47,657 bases of DNA from a virus, in IMG/VR virus record IMGVR_UViG_3300048592_000417, positions 1 through 47,657 of that record; one strand, 5' to 3'. The translations under genes were made by a program, and so were the position numbers. The notes under the pieces are model-generated. The model worked only from the letters and a program-made list of their open reading frames with translations. It was not told where the DNA came from and searched no databases. This document shows, piece after piece, positions 41,947 through 47,530 of the stretch (its first letter is position 1; every line of letters begins with the position of its first letter).

Positions 41947-42407
41947 TATTCTTTACCTACATTACCTACAGTCTCATAGTTAACTTTTCCCTCATTCTGA
42001 AGCACTTTTATTTCTTCTTTTGATGGAAAATACTGCTTATCAATGTGGCTTTGATTTAGTGTATCGAGAGGAACTTCCTGCTGGTATCTGTTTTTACGAT
42101 TGTAAGTAAAATACAAGCAGTAAAGCGACCCATTCTTCTCAACAGTTTTACCACCCAACTTATCACACAGACCCTTCATTTTGTCTGTGTCGTTAGTCTT
42201 TTTAATTTCAGAAGCATGAGGTACCTCTGAACGAATCTTTTTTGCCACGACATAATCTTTAAAGACATTGCCGTGCATTTCAATCACCGCCTGTTGCACC
42301 ACAGAAGCGATTGAGGGATAGCCTTTCGATGCCATGATTTCTTCAATCATTTCACGATGACGATTTGTGAATCCAATTGGTGTTTGTTTTGTTTTTTCTC
42401 TAGCCAT
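41946..42407 (-). CDS. RHH-like DNA-binding protein
   Basis: This 153-residue protein has a ribbon-helix-helix-like N-terminus (about 8-45, TPIGFTNRHREMIEEIMASK, then YPSIASVVQQAVIEMHGNVF). A basic middle and a polar C-terminal part with two cysteines (LCDKLG, LYCLYF) follow. RHH proteins are small repressors. It shares one base with the RNA-ligase-domain gene, so the two are co-translated. Confidence 0.55.
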   Translation of the reverse strand: MAREKTKQTPIGFTNRHREMIEEIMASKGYPSIASVVQQAVIEMHGNVFKDYVVAKKIRSEVPHASEIKKTNDTDKMKGLCDKLGGKTVEKNGSLYCLYFTYNRKNRYQQEVPLDTLNQSHIDKQYFPSKEEIKVLQNEGKVNYETVGNVGKE

Positions 42408-42438
42408 AATATTTCATTATTTTGTCTCCATATCAATT

Positions 42439-42615
42439 TTAATAACTAATCATTAAGACTTGTGCCAATGGAATTACGACTGTTGTTCCATCAGTAAGAT
42501 GGAGCATTGCGGTGTTGTTTTCATAAGTGAAGTAAGGACGCTTGGTGCATACATACGTTCCTTTTTCTCCATTAACGAAATCCACCTGTACATTTACTTC
42601 GTTTTGCATATTCAT
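42439..42615 (-). CDS. 58-residue unknown early protein
   Basis: The frame starts at 42615 or, more likely, at the second ATG 42609 (MQNEVNVQVDFVNGEKG). The latter lies 8 bases after -10 TATAGT, giving a leaderless message. The translation is beta-rich (GTYVCTKRPYFTYENNTAML, VVIPLAQVLMIS). It has its own TTATCCACA-type promoter, which supports that it is real. The function is unknown. Confidence 0.6.
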   Translation of the reverse strand: MNMQNEVNVQVDFVNGEKGTYVCTKRPYFTYENNTAMLHLTDGTTVVIPLAQVLMISY

Positions 42616-42617
42616 AT

Positions 42618-42664
42618 ACTATATCAGTATTAACTTAATTCGCAACATTTATGTTGTGGATAAC
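42618..42664 (-). promoter_or_regulatory. Promoter with TTATCCACA box and palindrome
   Basis: On the - strand the order is TTATCCACA (42655-42663), 9 bases, -35 TTGCGA (42640-42645), a 16-base spacer, and -10 TATAGT (42618-42623). Box to -10 is 31 bases. The 23 bases 42642-42664 are identical to 32506-32528, including the CAACAT-TT-ATGTTG palindrome. The two promoters are therefore copies of one regulatory element. Confidence 0.75.
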
Positions 42665-42677
42665 TTTGTAATTTCCC

Positions 42678-42776
42678 TTATTCCAACCCAACAGAGTAGA
42701 CCTCACATGGCTTTACTCCGCCATTTGCAACGACTTTTTCAGTTTTCTTTTTTTTACATTTTATACATTTTTTCAT
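42678..42776 (-). CDS. 32-residue CxxC peptide
   Basis: ATG at 42776, TAA at 42678. The peptide begins MKKCIKCKKKKTEKVV and ends PCEVYSVGLE, with a CxxC pair and a third cysteine. A GGAATAAGGG motif (42782-42799) lies just upstream, possibly acting as a ribosome site. The stop codon itself lies in a second copy of that motif. It is tentatively a tiny zinc-binding peptide. Confidence 0.4.
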   Translation of the reverse strand: MKKCIKCKKKKTEKVVANGGVKPCEVYSVGLE

Positions 42777-42824
42777 AAGTTTTTTCCCTTATTCCAAAAT
42801 GTCGCCGTGCATCCCATAAAGAAA

Positions 42825-42872
42825 ACAAAAAAGCCGTCAAACACTACGCCACTCTAGCAATGGCTTTTTTGT
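42825..42872. terminator. Terminator hairpin, early leftward region
   Basis: An 11-pair stem joins 42825-42835 and 42862-42872 (ACAAAAAAGCC with GGCTTTTTTGT), with a 26-base loop and T-rich 3' side in both directions. It ends transcripts from the gene at 42937-43149. Confidence 0.65.
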
Positions 42873-42889
42873 TTGTCGGCTCTTTGTTG

Positions 42890-42915
42890 CCTTAAGCGTT
42901 GTTATCGGCTTAAGG
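42890..42915. repeat. CCTTAAGC hairpin
   Basis: CCTTAAGC (42890-42897) pairs with GCTTAAGG (42908-42915). It is one of three CTTAAG-containing hairpins between early genes, with 43737-43761 and 45674-45693. They may be RNA processing sites or protein binding sites. Confidence 0.5.
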
Positions 42916-42936
42916 GATAGAAAAGCGATTTTCTAT

Positions 42937-43149
42937 TTACTGCTTTTTTCCACAAGTAGTGCATATCACCTCTTTGTAGTTTTCTTGCCACCTCTCAATC
43001 CGTTGTTTACATTCTGTACAACTGGTCAAAAGGTAATACCAATCACCACTTTGCAACCTCTTAAGGATTGCTGTAGCGTTTCTTTGTATTGTGTTGTCAT
43101 CTTTAAAATAAGATAACAACTGCCCTAGCGTAATTTGTGTGTAGTCCAT
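42937..43149 (-). CDS. Small zinc-ribbon protein
   Basis: I start at 43149 (70 residues, MDYTQITLGQLL); the frame is also open from 43161. The C-terminal half has CTECKQRIERW and CTTCGKKQ, a CxxC-CxxC zinc ribbon. The N-terminal half is helical (LLSYFKDDNTIQRN). It is a likely nucleic-acid-binding or anti-host early protein. Its function is not recognised. Confidence 0.5.
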   Translation of the reverse strand: MDYTQITLGQLLSYFKDDNTIQRNATAILKRLQSGDWYYLLTSCTECKQRIERWQENYKEVICTTCGKKQ

Positions 43150-43150
43150 A

Positions 43151-43669
43151 CTAATTTTCAATTATATACTTTGATAAGTCTTCATCTTCCCATTCTTTCG
43201 GTAGATTTTGTTTAATTGCTTCAAGTTCGTAAAAACCAAAACAACTGTCCACCTCATCACCTTTCTCATCAAGTAATTGAAAACCGTATTCAATACCGTT
43301 GTTGTAATACTCTACATACTGATACACATCTTCAAGCATTTCTTCTCGTGTTCGTGTTTCTCCTTTCTCTTTGTATATCCTTATCCTTCCACTTGTGTAC
43401 CCTTGCCCCCAAGCAATAGGATAACCCTTGTCCTCAAAGTAAACATCACCACCATAACCAATCCTGACATTAAAGACATAGCCTTTATTTCCAGTCGTGG
43501 ATTGTTTTGCTTCTTCTGTGTTATAGATACTTTTTGTATCGTCAACATAGATTGAGCAATTAACTCCTAAATTGTTAGTGATGAAACTTCGCAAAGTATC
43601 CTCAATATATTCCTTGTGTATAGACAATTGTGGTACTTCAACAACTTTTTTGATTGTTTTCATAAGCAT
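43151..43669 (-). CDS. Unknown acidic early protein
   Basis: This 172-residue protein has a beta-rich middle (GYVFNVRIGYGGDVYFEDKG, RIRIYKEKGETRT) and an acidic helical end (LPKEWEDEDLSKYI). I recognise no family. The next gene starts at its end. Acidic early proteins of this size can act as DNA mimics, but nothing here proves it. Confidence 0.5.
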   Translation of the reverse strand: MLMKTIKKVVEVPQLSIHKEYIEDTLRSFITNNLGVNCSIYVDDTKSIYNTEEAKQSTTGNKGYVFNVRIGYGGDVYFEDKGYPIAWGQGYTSGRIRIYKEKGETRTREEMLEDVYQYVEYYNNGIEYGFQLLDEKGDEVDSCFGFYELEAIKQNLPKEWEDEDLSKYIIEN

Positions 43670-43736
43670 TTTTATTTAATTTTCAATGTACACCACCACT
43701 AGAAAGCAGTGTTAGGCGTTTCTTAACCGCCCTATA

Positions 43737-43761
43737 GTGTGCTTAAGTGCTTTAAGCACAC
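43737..43761. repeat. GTGTGCTTAA hairpin
   Basis: Perfect 10-base arms (43737-43746 and 43752-43761) with a 5-base loop in the 108-base gap between two leftward genes. It is the second of the three CTTAAG hairpins. Confidence 0.55.
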
Positions 43762-43777
43762 AAAGGATTGTCAAACA

Positions 43778-43954
43778 TTATTTTTTACATTTCACACACT
43801 CCCATTTTTCATCACCAAGATACTCAACATCACTGTCTTCAACTAAAGCACCACAATTCATACATTCAACCTCCTCACCACCTTGATATAAATGTATATC
43901 AATATCTTCTCCTTTGTCTGTTGTGAAAGTCCAATCAAATGTTTCAAAATTCAT
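43778..43954 (-). CDS. Small zinc-ribbon protein
   Basis: I start at 43954 (58 residues, MNFETFDWTFTTDKGED). The C-terminal half has ECMNCGALVED and WECVKCKK, a CxxC...CxxC zinc ribbon. The N-terminal half is acidic and beta-like. There is no recognised family. It is one of several zinc-ribbon miniproteins in this early region. Confidence 0.5.
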   Translation of the reverse strand: MNFETFDWTFTTDKGEDIDIHLYQGGEEVECMNCGALVEDSDVEYLGDEKWECVKCKK

Positions 43955-44005
43955 CAGCTCTTGCAAGTCCTGATAATTGCCTCAATAAGTTTTGTTCTCA
44001 TAAAT

Positions 44006-44482
44006 TTATTTGTTATCTTTTTTAATAAAGCTTTGTTGTTTCAACCTTTTCATCGTTTGTTCGCTTCTTTTATATTTTCCAATTCCTTTTTGTCCTTTCT
44101 TAAAGTGAAACTTTTTCCCAACTTTAAGATTTTTCACTGTGTTATTTTCAAACACATAGTCCGCTTTCTTTTTCCTCAAGTCTTTTGGTAATTGTCCTCG
44201 CTTCACATCAAAGCCGTATTTTTCCCTATACTCTCGTGCTGTCATTTTGTGCATCTGCACAATATGGCTTCCAACTTGCCTGTGTTCTTCACCGCATACT
44301 AGGCATTGTATTTTCTCGCCTTTTACTTTGCTTGACCTATAGTTCCGTTGCCATTCGTTGTACTTTTCTCGTGTCCTTGCAACATAATCGGCGTTACGGC
44401 ACACATCGGAGCAATACTTTTTATTGTTTGCTCTTGCACCTCGTTCAACTTCACCGCCACACCTTAAGCATTTCTTTATCAT
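44006..44482 (-). CDS. MucR/Ros-like zinc regulator with N-terminal knuckle
   Basis: This 158-residue protein has an N-terminal zinc knuckle (CLRCGGEVERG, KKYCSDVC). A Ros/MucR-like finger follows (about 59-105): CLVCGEEHRQVGSHIVQMHK and MTAREYREKYGFDV. The C-terminus is very basic. Ros/MucR proteins bind AT-rich operators. It may control the many early promoters nearby. Confidence 0.65.
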   Translation of the reverse strand: MIKKCLRCGGEVERGARANNKKYCSDVCRNADYVARTREKYNEWQRNYRSSKVKGEKIQCLVCGEEHRQVGSHIVQMHKMTAREYREKYGFDVKRGQLPKDLRKKKADYVFENNTVKNLKVGKKFHFKKGQKGIGKYKRSEQTMKRLKQQSFIKKDNK

Positions 44483-44503
44483 CTGTTGTTTATTGCTTTC
44501 ATT

Positions 44504-44734
44504 TTATTGCAAGTTATAAATGTCTTGAAAAGTGTCGGAGTAGTCATCATAATTCCACTTTCCGTCTTCTTCCTTATAAGCGTGTTTCACAATCGCCACC
44601 GCAATATGCGTGTGAAAAATATCAAGCTTATTATCTCTTATGTAGTCATCGGCTTCCTCAAGCGTTTCAAACAATTCTCGCTCAATGTTGTTGCCCCATA
44701 CTACAAAGAATACTCTTTTTGTTTCATCTTTCAT
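44504..44734 (-). CDS. Small unknown early protein
   Basis: This 76-residue protein starts TKRVFFVVWGNNIERELFET after its first residues and contains ALD-type helix EEADDYIRDNKLD followed by IAVAIVKHAY. It has a compact alpha/beta pattern and an acidic C-terminus (YDDYSDTFQDIY). Family unknown. Confidence 0.5.
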   Translation of the reverse strand: MKDETKRVFFVVWGNNIERELFETLEEADDYIRDNKLDIFHTHIAVAIVKHAYKEEDGKWNYDDYSDTFQDIYNLQ

Positions 44735-44738
44735 ATCA

Positions 44739-45065
44739 TTATTTTTTTAATACTGGTAATTGTGCCTCAAACTTTTCAATTGCATCAGCAATATTTAATA
44801 TTACATCCGCAAGTTCATCATAATCATCGTAATTTCCTGCGTCATAATCCCAAATGATTGTCTTTCCAATTCTTTCGCTGTGATATTCAATCTGTGTCCA
44901 ATAGTCATTATCACCCTCTCTTAAGTAGTAATTGAAAGGCAAGTCAAGTGATTGCACAATGTAATTGAAAAGCCTCTCTGTTTGCTCATCATAAGTCAAG
45001 TCAAAGTCGCCTCCATTTTCAACAACTGCCTGATTTATGATTTCTAATATTTTTTGCTTGTTCAT
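44739..45065 (-). CDS. Small acidic early protein
   Basis: This 108-residue acidic protein is rich in Asp and Tyr (IIWDYDAGNYDDYDELADVI, about 70-89). It lies 4 bases before the next gene in a run of similar small genes. Strong negative charge would suit a DNA-mimic or inhibitor role, but no family is recognised. Confidence 0.5.
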   Translation of the reverse strand: MNKQKILEIINQAVVENGGDFDLTYDEQTERLFNYIVQSLDLPFNYYLREGDNDYWTQIEYHSERIGKTIIWDYDAGNYDDYDELADVILNIADAIEKFEAQLPVLKK

Positions 45066-45069
45066 ATCA

Positions 45070-45450
45070 TTATTCTAATTCACTAATAAACTCGCTAAAC
45101 TCCTCTTGCAATTCTTCTTCTTGCTCGTCATACCACTTTTTACTTTCCTCATCAGAAAACTCCCAATCAATTTCATAATCGTTTGCAATATCATCAACAA
45201 TCCACCACTTTTTAACTGCAACTGTTTTGTCTTCAGAAACTTCAATCTCGTAAGTTTTTGTTTTACGATTGTAATGCGTTTCTTCATTAAACACCTCAAA
45301 CTTTTCACTTGACGCTGGCTTCTTTTCATTCATCACCTTATCTGCGTCAACAAGGTATTTCCCAAGATTTTTTGCATACCCAACAGTCTTTCCTTCACAT
45401 AGGATTTCATCGTTAGGCATCACCAACACTTGTAGATATTTTATTTCCAT
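45070..45450 (-). CDS. Acidic early protein
   Basis: I start at 45450 (126 residues, MEIKYLQVLVMPNDEI). The longer frame to 45543 encodes FWNKGKY twice and is really the duplicated GGAATAAGGG motif. The protein has a beta N-terminus, then DDIANDYEIDWEFSDEESKK and a Glu-rich tail (YDEQEEELQEEFSEF). The function is unknown; it is another highly acidic early product. Confidence 0.5.
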   Translation of the reverse strand: MEIKYLQVLVMPNDEILCEGKTVGYAKNLGKYLVDADKVMNEKKPASSEKFEVFNEETHYNRKTKTYEIEVSEDKTVAVKKWWIVDDIANDYEIDWEFSDEESKKWYDEQEEELQEEFSEFISELE

Positions 45451-45490
45451 ACATTTCATAATTATCACTAATAATATTGACTGCTTAATA

Positions 45491-45541
45491 TATTTTCCCT
45501 TATTCCAAAACTGTTTTGCATATTTTCCCTTATTCCAAAAC
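45491..45541 (-). promoter_or_regulatory. Duplicated GGAATAAGGG element
   Basis: Two near-identical 21-base units, 30 bases apart (45491-45511 and 45521-45541), read TTTTGGAATAAGGGAAAA on the - strand. Further copies lie at 42782-42799 and 42672-42686, all on the same strand and upstream of early genes. The 30-base period is close to three helical turns, as for paired protein sites. TTGACA (45605-45610 on the - strand) lies upstream. Confidence 0.6.
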
Positions 45542-45619
45542 AATTTTTGGTATCCTATGAAAAACTGACAAAATTGTGTTATTTTTTGCGTGTTTTTTTG
45601 CCTTTTGTCAAGATAACAA

Positions 45620-45655
45620 AAAAAAGCACTAATCGCTAGTAGATTGTGCTTTTTT
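45620..45655. terminator. Bidirectional terminator
   Basis: AAAAAAGCAC (45620-45629) pairs with GTGCTTTTTT (45646-45655), with AATC/GATT extending the stem inward. The T-run follows in either direction. It separates the 236-residue gene from the next leftward unit. Confidence 0.75.
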
Positions 45656-45673
45656 ATGTGTTCCTGTTTCGTG

Positions 45674-45693
45674 CTTAAGGCTCAAGCCTCAAG
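45674..45693. repeat. CTTAAGGCT hairpin
   Basis: CTT-A-AGGCT pairs with AGCCT-C-AAG around a very short loop, just downstream (leftward) of the 236-residue gene. It is the third CTTAAG hairpin of the early region. Confidence 0.4.
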
Positions 45694-45730
45694 GAAGAAA
45701 AGAAAGAAACAAAAAAGGAAAATTCGCTTT

Positions 45731-46441
45731 TTATTTCTGCAACCCTTTTAGATGTCTTTTTATTGTGTCATCACTTGCAAGGCTGTCGCTCAATTCTACG
45801 CCTCTATATGCAAGGCGTACGCCATAATCAAGCAATGCTCTCGCAACACTCTCGCAATTTTCAGCGTGTCGCCCTTGCTCTATATATGCGTTGTAGTTTT
45901 TGCGTAAACTCTCGGCAAGTTCTAACGGCACGCCCTTGCCTAACCTCATAAAGGTATCAAGCAAATGTGGAGCCAAGTCCATCCCCCCGCCTGTCATACC
46001 AACCGCCCAAGCATCAAGCTCGCTGTCATATAATAAGCAAGTATTGCTCGCCACCTTGTAGCGGTCTTCATTCTCAAAACTGACAAAGCTCGGAAAGTAT
46101 CGCAAGGTGTTGATCATCGGCACCTGATAGCGTTCCTCGTGGCTCACGCTGTCAATCCATTCTTCATATAATGCCCCGTGTCCTCCGCTATTGCTCGGCT
46201 CGTGGTCTATCCATTCTTTAATTTCTTGTAGCGACTGCGGAAAGGTATCAGCAAAGCTCTCGGCGGTCTTCTTTTCGTCCTCCGTTGCCTTTATGCTGTA
46301 GTTTTGCACAAAGTCTAGGAAGTTCTCAAAGTCCTCCGTCAATTCAAAGCCCTCCATACCGTTATCGTATTCGCTCGGCACTCGCTCATTATTTAGCGTT
46401 ATATCGCAAGTGATAAACACATTTTTATCGTGTTTGTTCAT
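45731..46441 (-). CDS. Unknown 236-residue early protein
   Basis: This is the largest gene of the far early region. It is acidic at the N-terminus (SEYDNGMEGFELTEDFENFL), with WAVGMTGGGMDLAPHLLDTF (about 145-165) and a helical end (GVRLAYRGVELSDSLASDD). Its base composition is more GC-rich (frequent CTC, GCT, CGG patterns) than its neighbours, suggesting separate origin. It has no metal, membrane or nucleotide motif, and I recognise no family. Confidence 0.6.
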   Translation of the reverse strand: MNKHDKNVFITCDITLNNERVPSEYDNGMEGFELTEDFENFLDFVQNYSIKATEDEKKTAESFADTFPQSLQEIKEWIDHEPSNSGGHGALYEEWIDSVSHEERYQVPMINTLRYFPSFVSFENEDRYKVASNTCLLYDSELDAWAVGMTGGGMDLAPHLLDTFMRLGKGVPLELAESLRKNYNAYIEQGRHAENCESVARALLDYGVRLAYRGVELSDSLASDDTIKRHLKGLQK

Positions 46442-46448
46442 AGGTTTT

Positions 46449-46559
46449 TTATATTAAGCTGTCAATGTGCTTGCTCGCACTAGCAACAATGCAAGCGTGG
46501 AAAGCGTCAAGCCCTCCGTCCTGCCTCCATTCTTTAAAATGGGAGCAGTGTCGGAAAGT
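46449..46559 (-). pseudogene. Open protein-like stretch without start codon
   Basis: Between two stops lies a 36-codon frame with no ATG, GTG or TTG. It encodes FRHCSHFKEWRQDGGLDAFH and continues ACIVASASKHIDSLI. It looks like the end of a protein whose beginning is lost or frameshifted. The small gene just upstream (46564-46698) ends in another frame. Confidence 0.3.
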
Positions 46560-46563
46560 TCAA

Positions 46564-46698
46564 CTATATAAGCCCTGCGAGCCTCAAACACTCCGTCAAT
46601 GCCTCAAAATGCGAGCGTCCTCGTGCAATATATCCGCCTGACCCGTTCTGATTTTTCATTGTGGCGTAATATATACCTGCGATGTTGTATATAATCAT
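46564..46698 (-). CDS. 44-residue unknown peptide
   Basis: ATG at 46698, TAG at 46564, starting 5 bases after the next upstream gene. The peptide (MIIYNIAGIYYATMKNQNGS, then GGYIARGRSHFEALTECLRL) has a normal protein-like pattern of hydrophobic and charged residues. It may be the first part of a gene that continued into 46449-46559 before a frameshift. Confidence 0.45.
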   Translation of the reverse strand: MIIYNIAGIYYATMKNQNGSGGYIARGRSHFEALTECLRLAGLI

Positions 46699-46703
46699 AT
46701 TTT

Positions 46704-46889
46704 TTATCTATTTTTTAATATATCTATAATTCTTAAAAAACAAATTGCCCGTGCCATTTGTGGGTATTCTCTTGATAATATTTCAATAAGTGTTTCAACA
46801 TCAAAAGCATTTTTTACTTTCTGGCGAGTATCTTCGTTGATACTATAAACATCTAGCATTGCACTTTTTATTTTTTCTAGTGTAGTCAT
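46704..46889 (-). CDS. Small helical early protein
   Basis: This 61-residue, all-helical protein (MTTLEKIKSAMLDVYSINED, later FDVETLIEILSREYP) has a -10 TATAAA 2 bases before its start and a TAACTTAATACTAATA repeat (46897-46912) overlapping it. A regulator or inhibitor role is possible. Family unknown. Confidence 0.5.
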   Translation of the reverse strand: MTTLEKIKSAMLDVYSINEDTRQKVKNAFDVETLIEILSREYPQMARAICFLRIIDILKNR

Positions 46890-46896
46890 AATTTTA

Positions 46897-46912
46897 TAAC
46901 TTAATACTAATA
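46897..46912. repeat. 16-base operator-like repeat, copy 1
   Basis: TAACTTAATACTAATA occurs exactly here and at 47172-47187, each overlapping the promoter of a leftward gene. Related AACTTAATACT stretches occur at 9323-9333 and, as ACTTAATACT, at 47249-47258. It is possibly a repressor site. Confidence 0.5.
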
Positions 46913-46919
46913 TAATAAA

Positions 46920-47159
46920 TTATTCTGTCAAGTGTGTTGCTGGTGGATAATTCAATCGCTTATATTCTGCTTGTGGCTGTAATACAAGAATAGAAAGAGA
47001 AAGCAAAGCCCATAAAATAGGCAAGATAACTAAAGCTATACAAAAAGGCTTGCCCCATTCCTGCCAAGCGTTCTTGATTGCTTTTTGTCTTCGCCCTGCT
47101 CTTAATTGTTGAGAAAGGTTTTTATATTGTGGCTTCCTCATCGTGTAAAATTGGCTCAT
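46920..47159 (-). CDS. Small single-pass membrane protein
   Basis: This 79-residue protein has a basic N-terminal half (about 8-30), then a membrane helix (FCIALVILPILWALLSLSIL, about 40-59) and an outside tail. It is the first leftward gene from the control region. Promoter: TTGTCA, 17 bases, TAATAT, ATG about 8 bases later. Early membrane proteins of this size can act in superinfection exclusion. Confidence 0.55.
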   Translation of the reverse strand: MSQFYTMRKPQYKNLSQQLRAGRRQKAIKNAWQEWGKPFCIALVILPILWALLSLSILVLQPQAEYKRLNYPPATHLTE

Positions 47160-47530
47160 ATTGTTATATATTAACTTAATACTAATAAATTGACAAAATA
47201 ACTTTTTTGTATTTAATTGTTGATTTTGTCATTTTTAATTTGATATTGACTTAATACTTATCAAGCTATTAACTCAATACTATCTCAATATAATGTTAGT
47301 GTATATATAGTATTGTGGATAACTTGTTGATTTTAGGTAATAGAACACATTTTGCCTTTTGTTGTCAAGTTTAGGTCTATATTTTAAGCCGTTTTTTAAG
47401 CATTAAAAGGCTTGTTATTTATACCCCCCGTGATTGCCTTTTGTGAAAAAATTTTTTTTTTGCTTTATATTTCATACTTATTTCCTGCCGTTCCTGACCG
47501 CTTCCGCTTCTGGCTTACTTTTAAAAAATA
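47160..47530. other. Non-coding control region, left part
   Basis: No gene is visible. The region holds the promoter of the membrane protein gene, operator-like repeats (47172-47187, related 47249-47258) and a leftward TTATCCACA box (47314-47322) with a weak -10 TAGTAT 31 bases on. It also has a GGGGGGTAT motif (reverse, 47421-47429) and long A and T runs. With bases 1-417 it forms the divergent early control region and is the other origin candidate. Confidence 0.5.

Noticed and set aside
42542-42778. Rightward 78-residue frame
   Set aside because: It is antisense to two better supported small leftward genes and their promoter, and its translation is Phe/His-rich without a pattern.
45451-45543. 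N-terminal extension with FWNKGKY repeated twice
   Set aside because: The repeat is produced by the duplicated GGAATAAGGG DNA element, which also occurs in other frames and outside genes; the start at 45450 is preferred.
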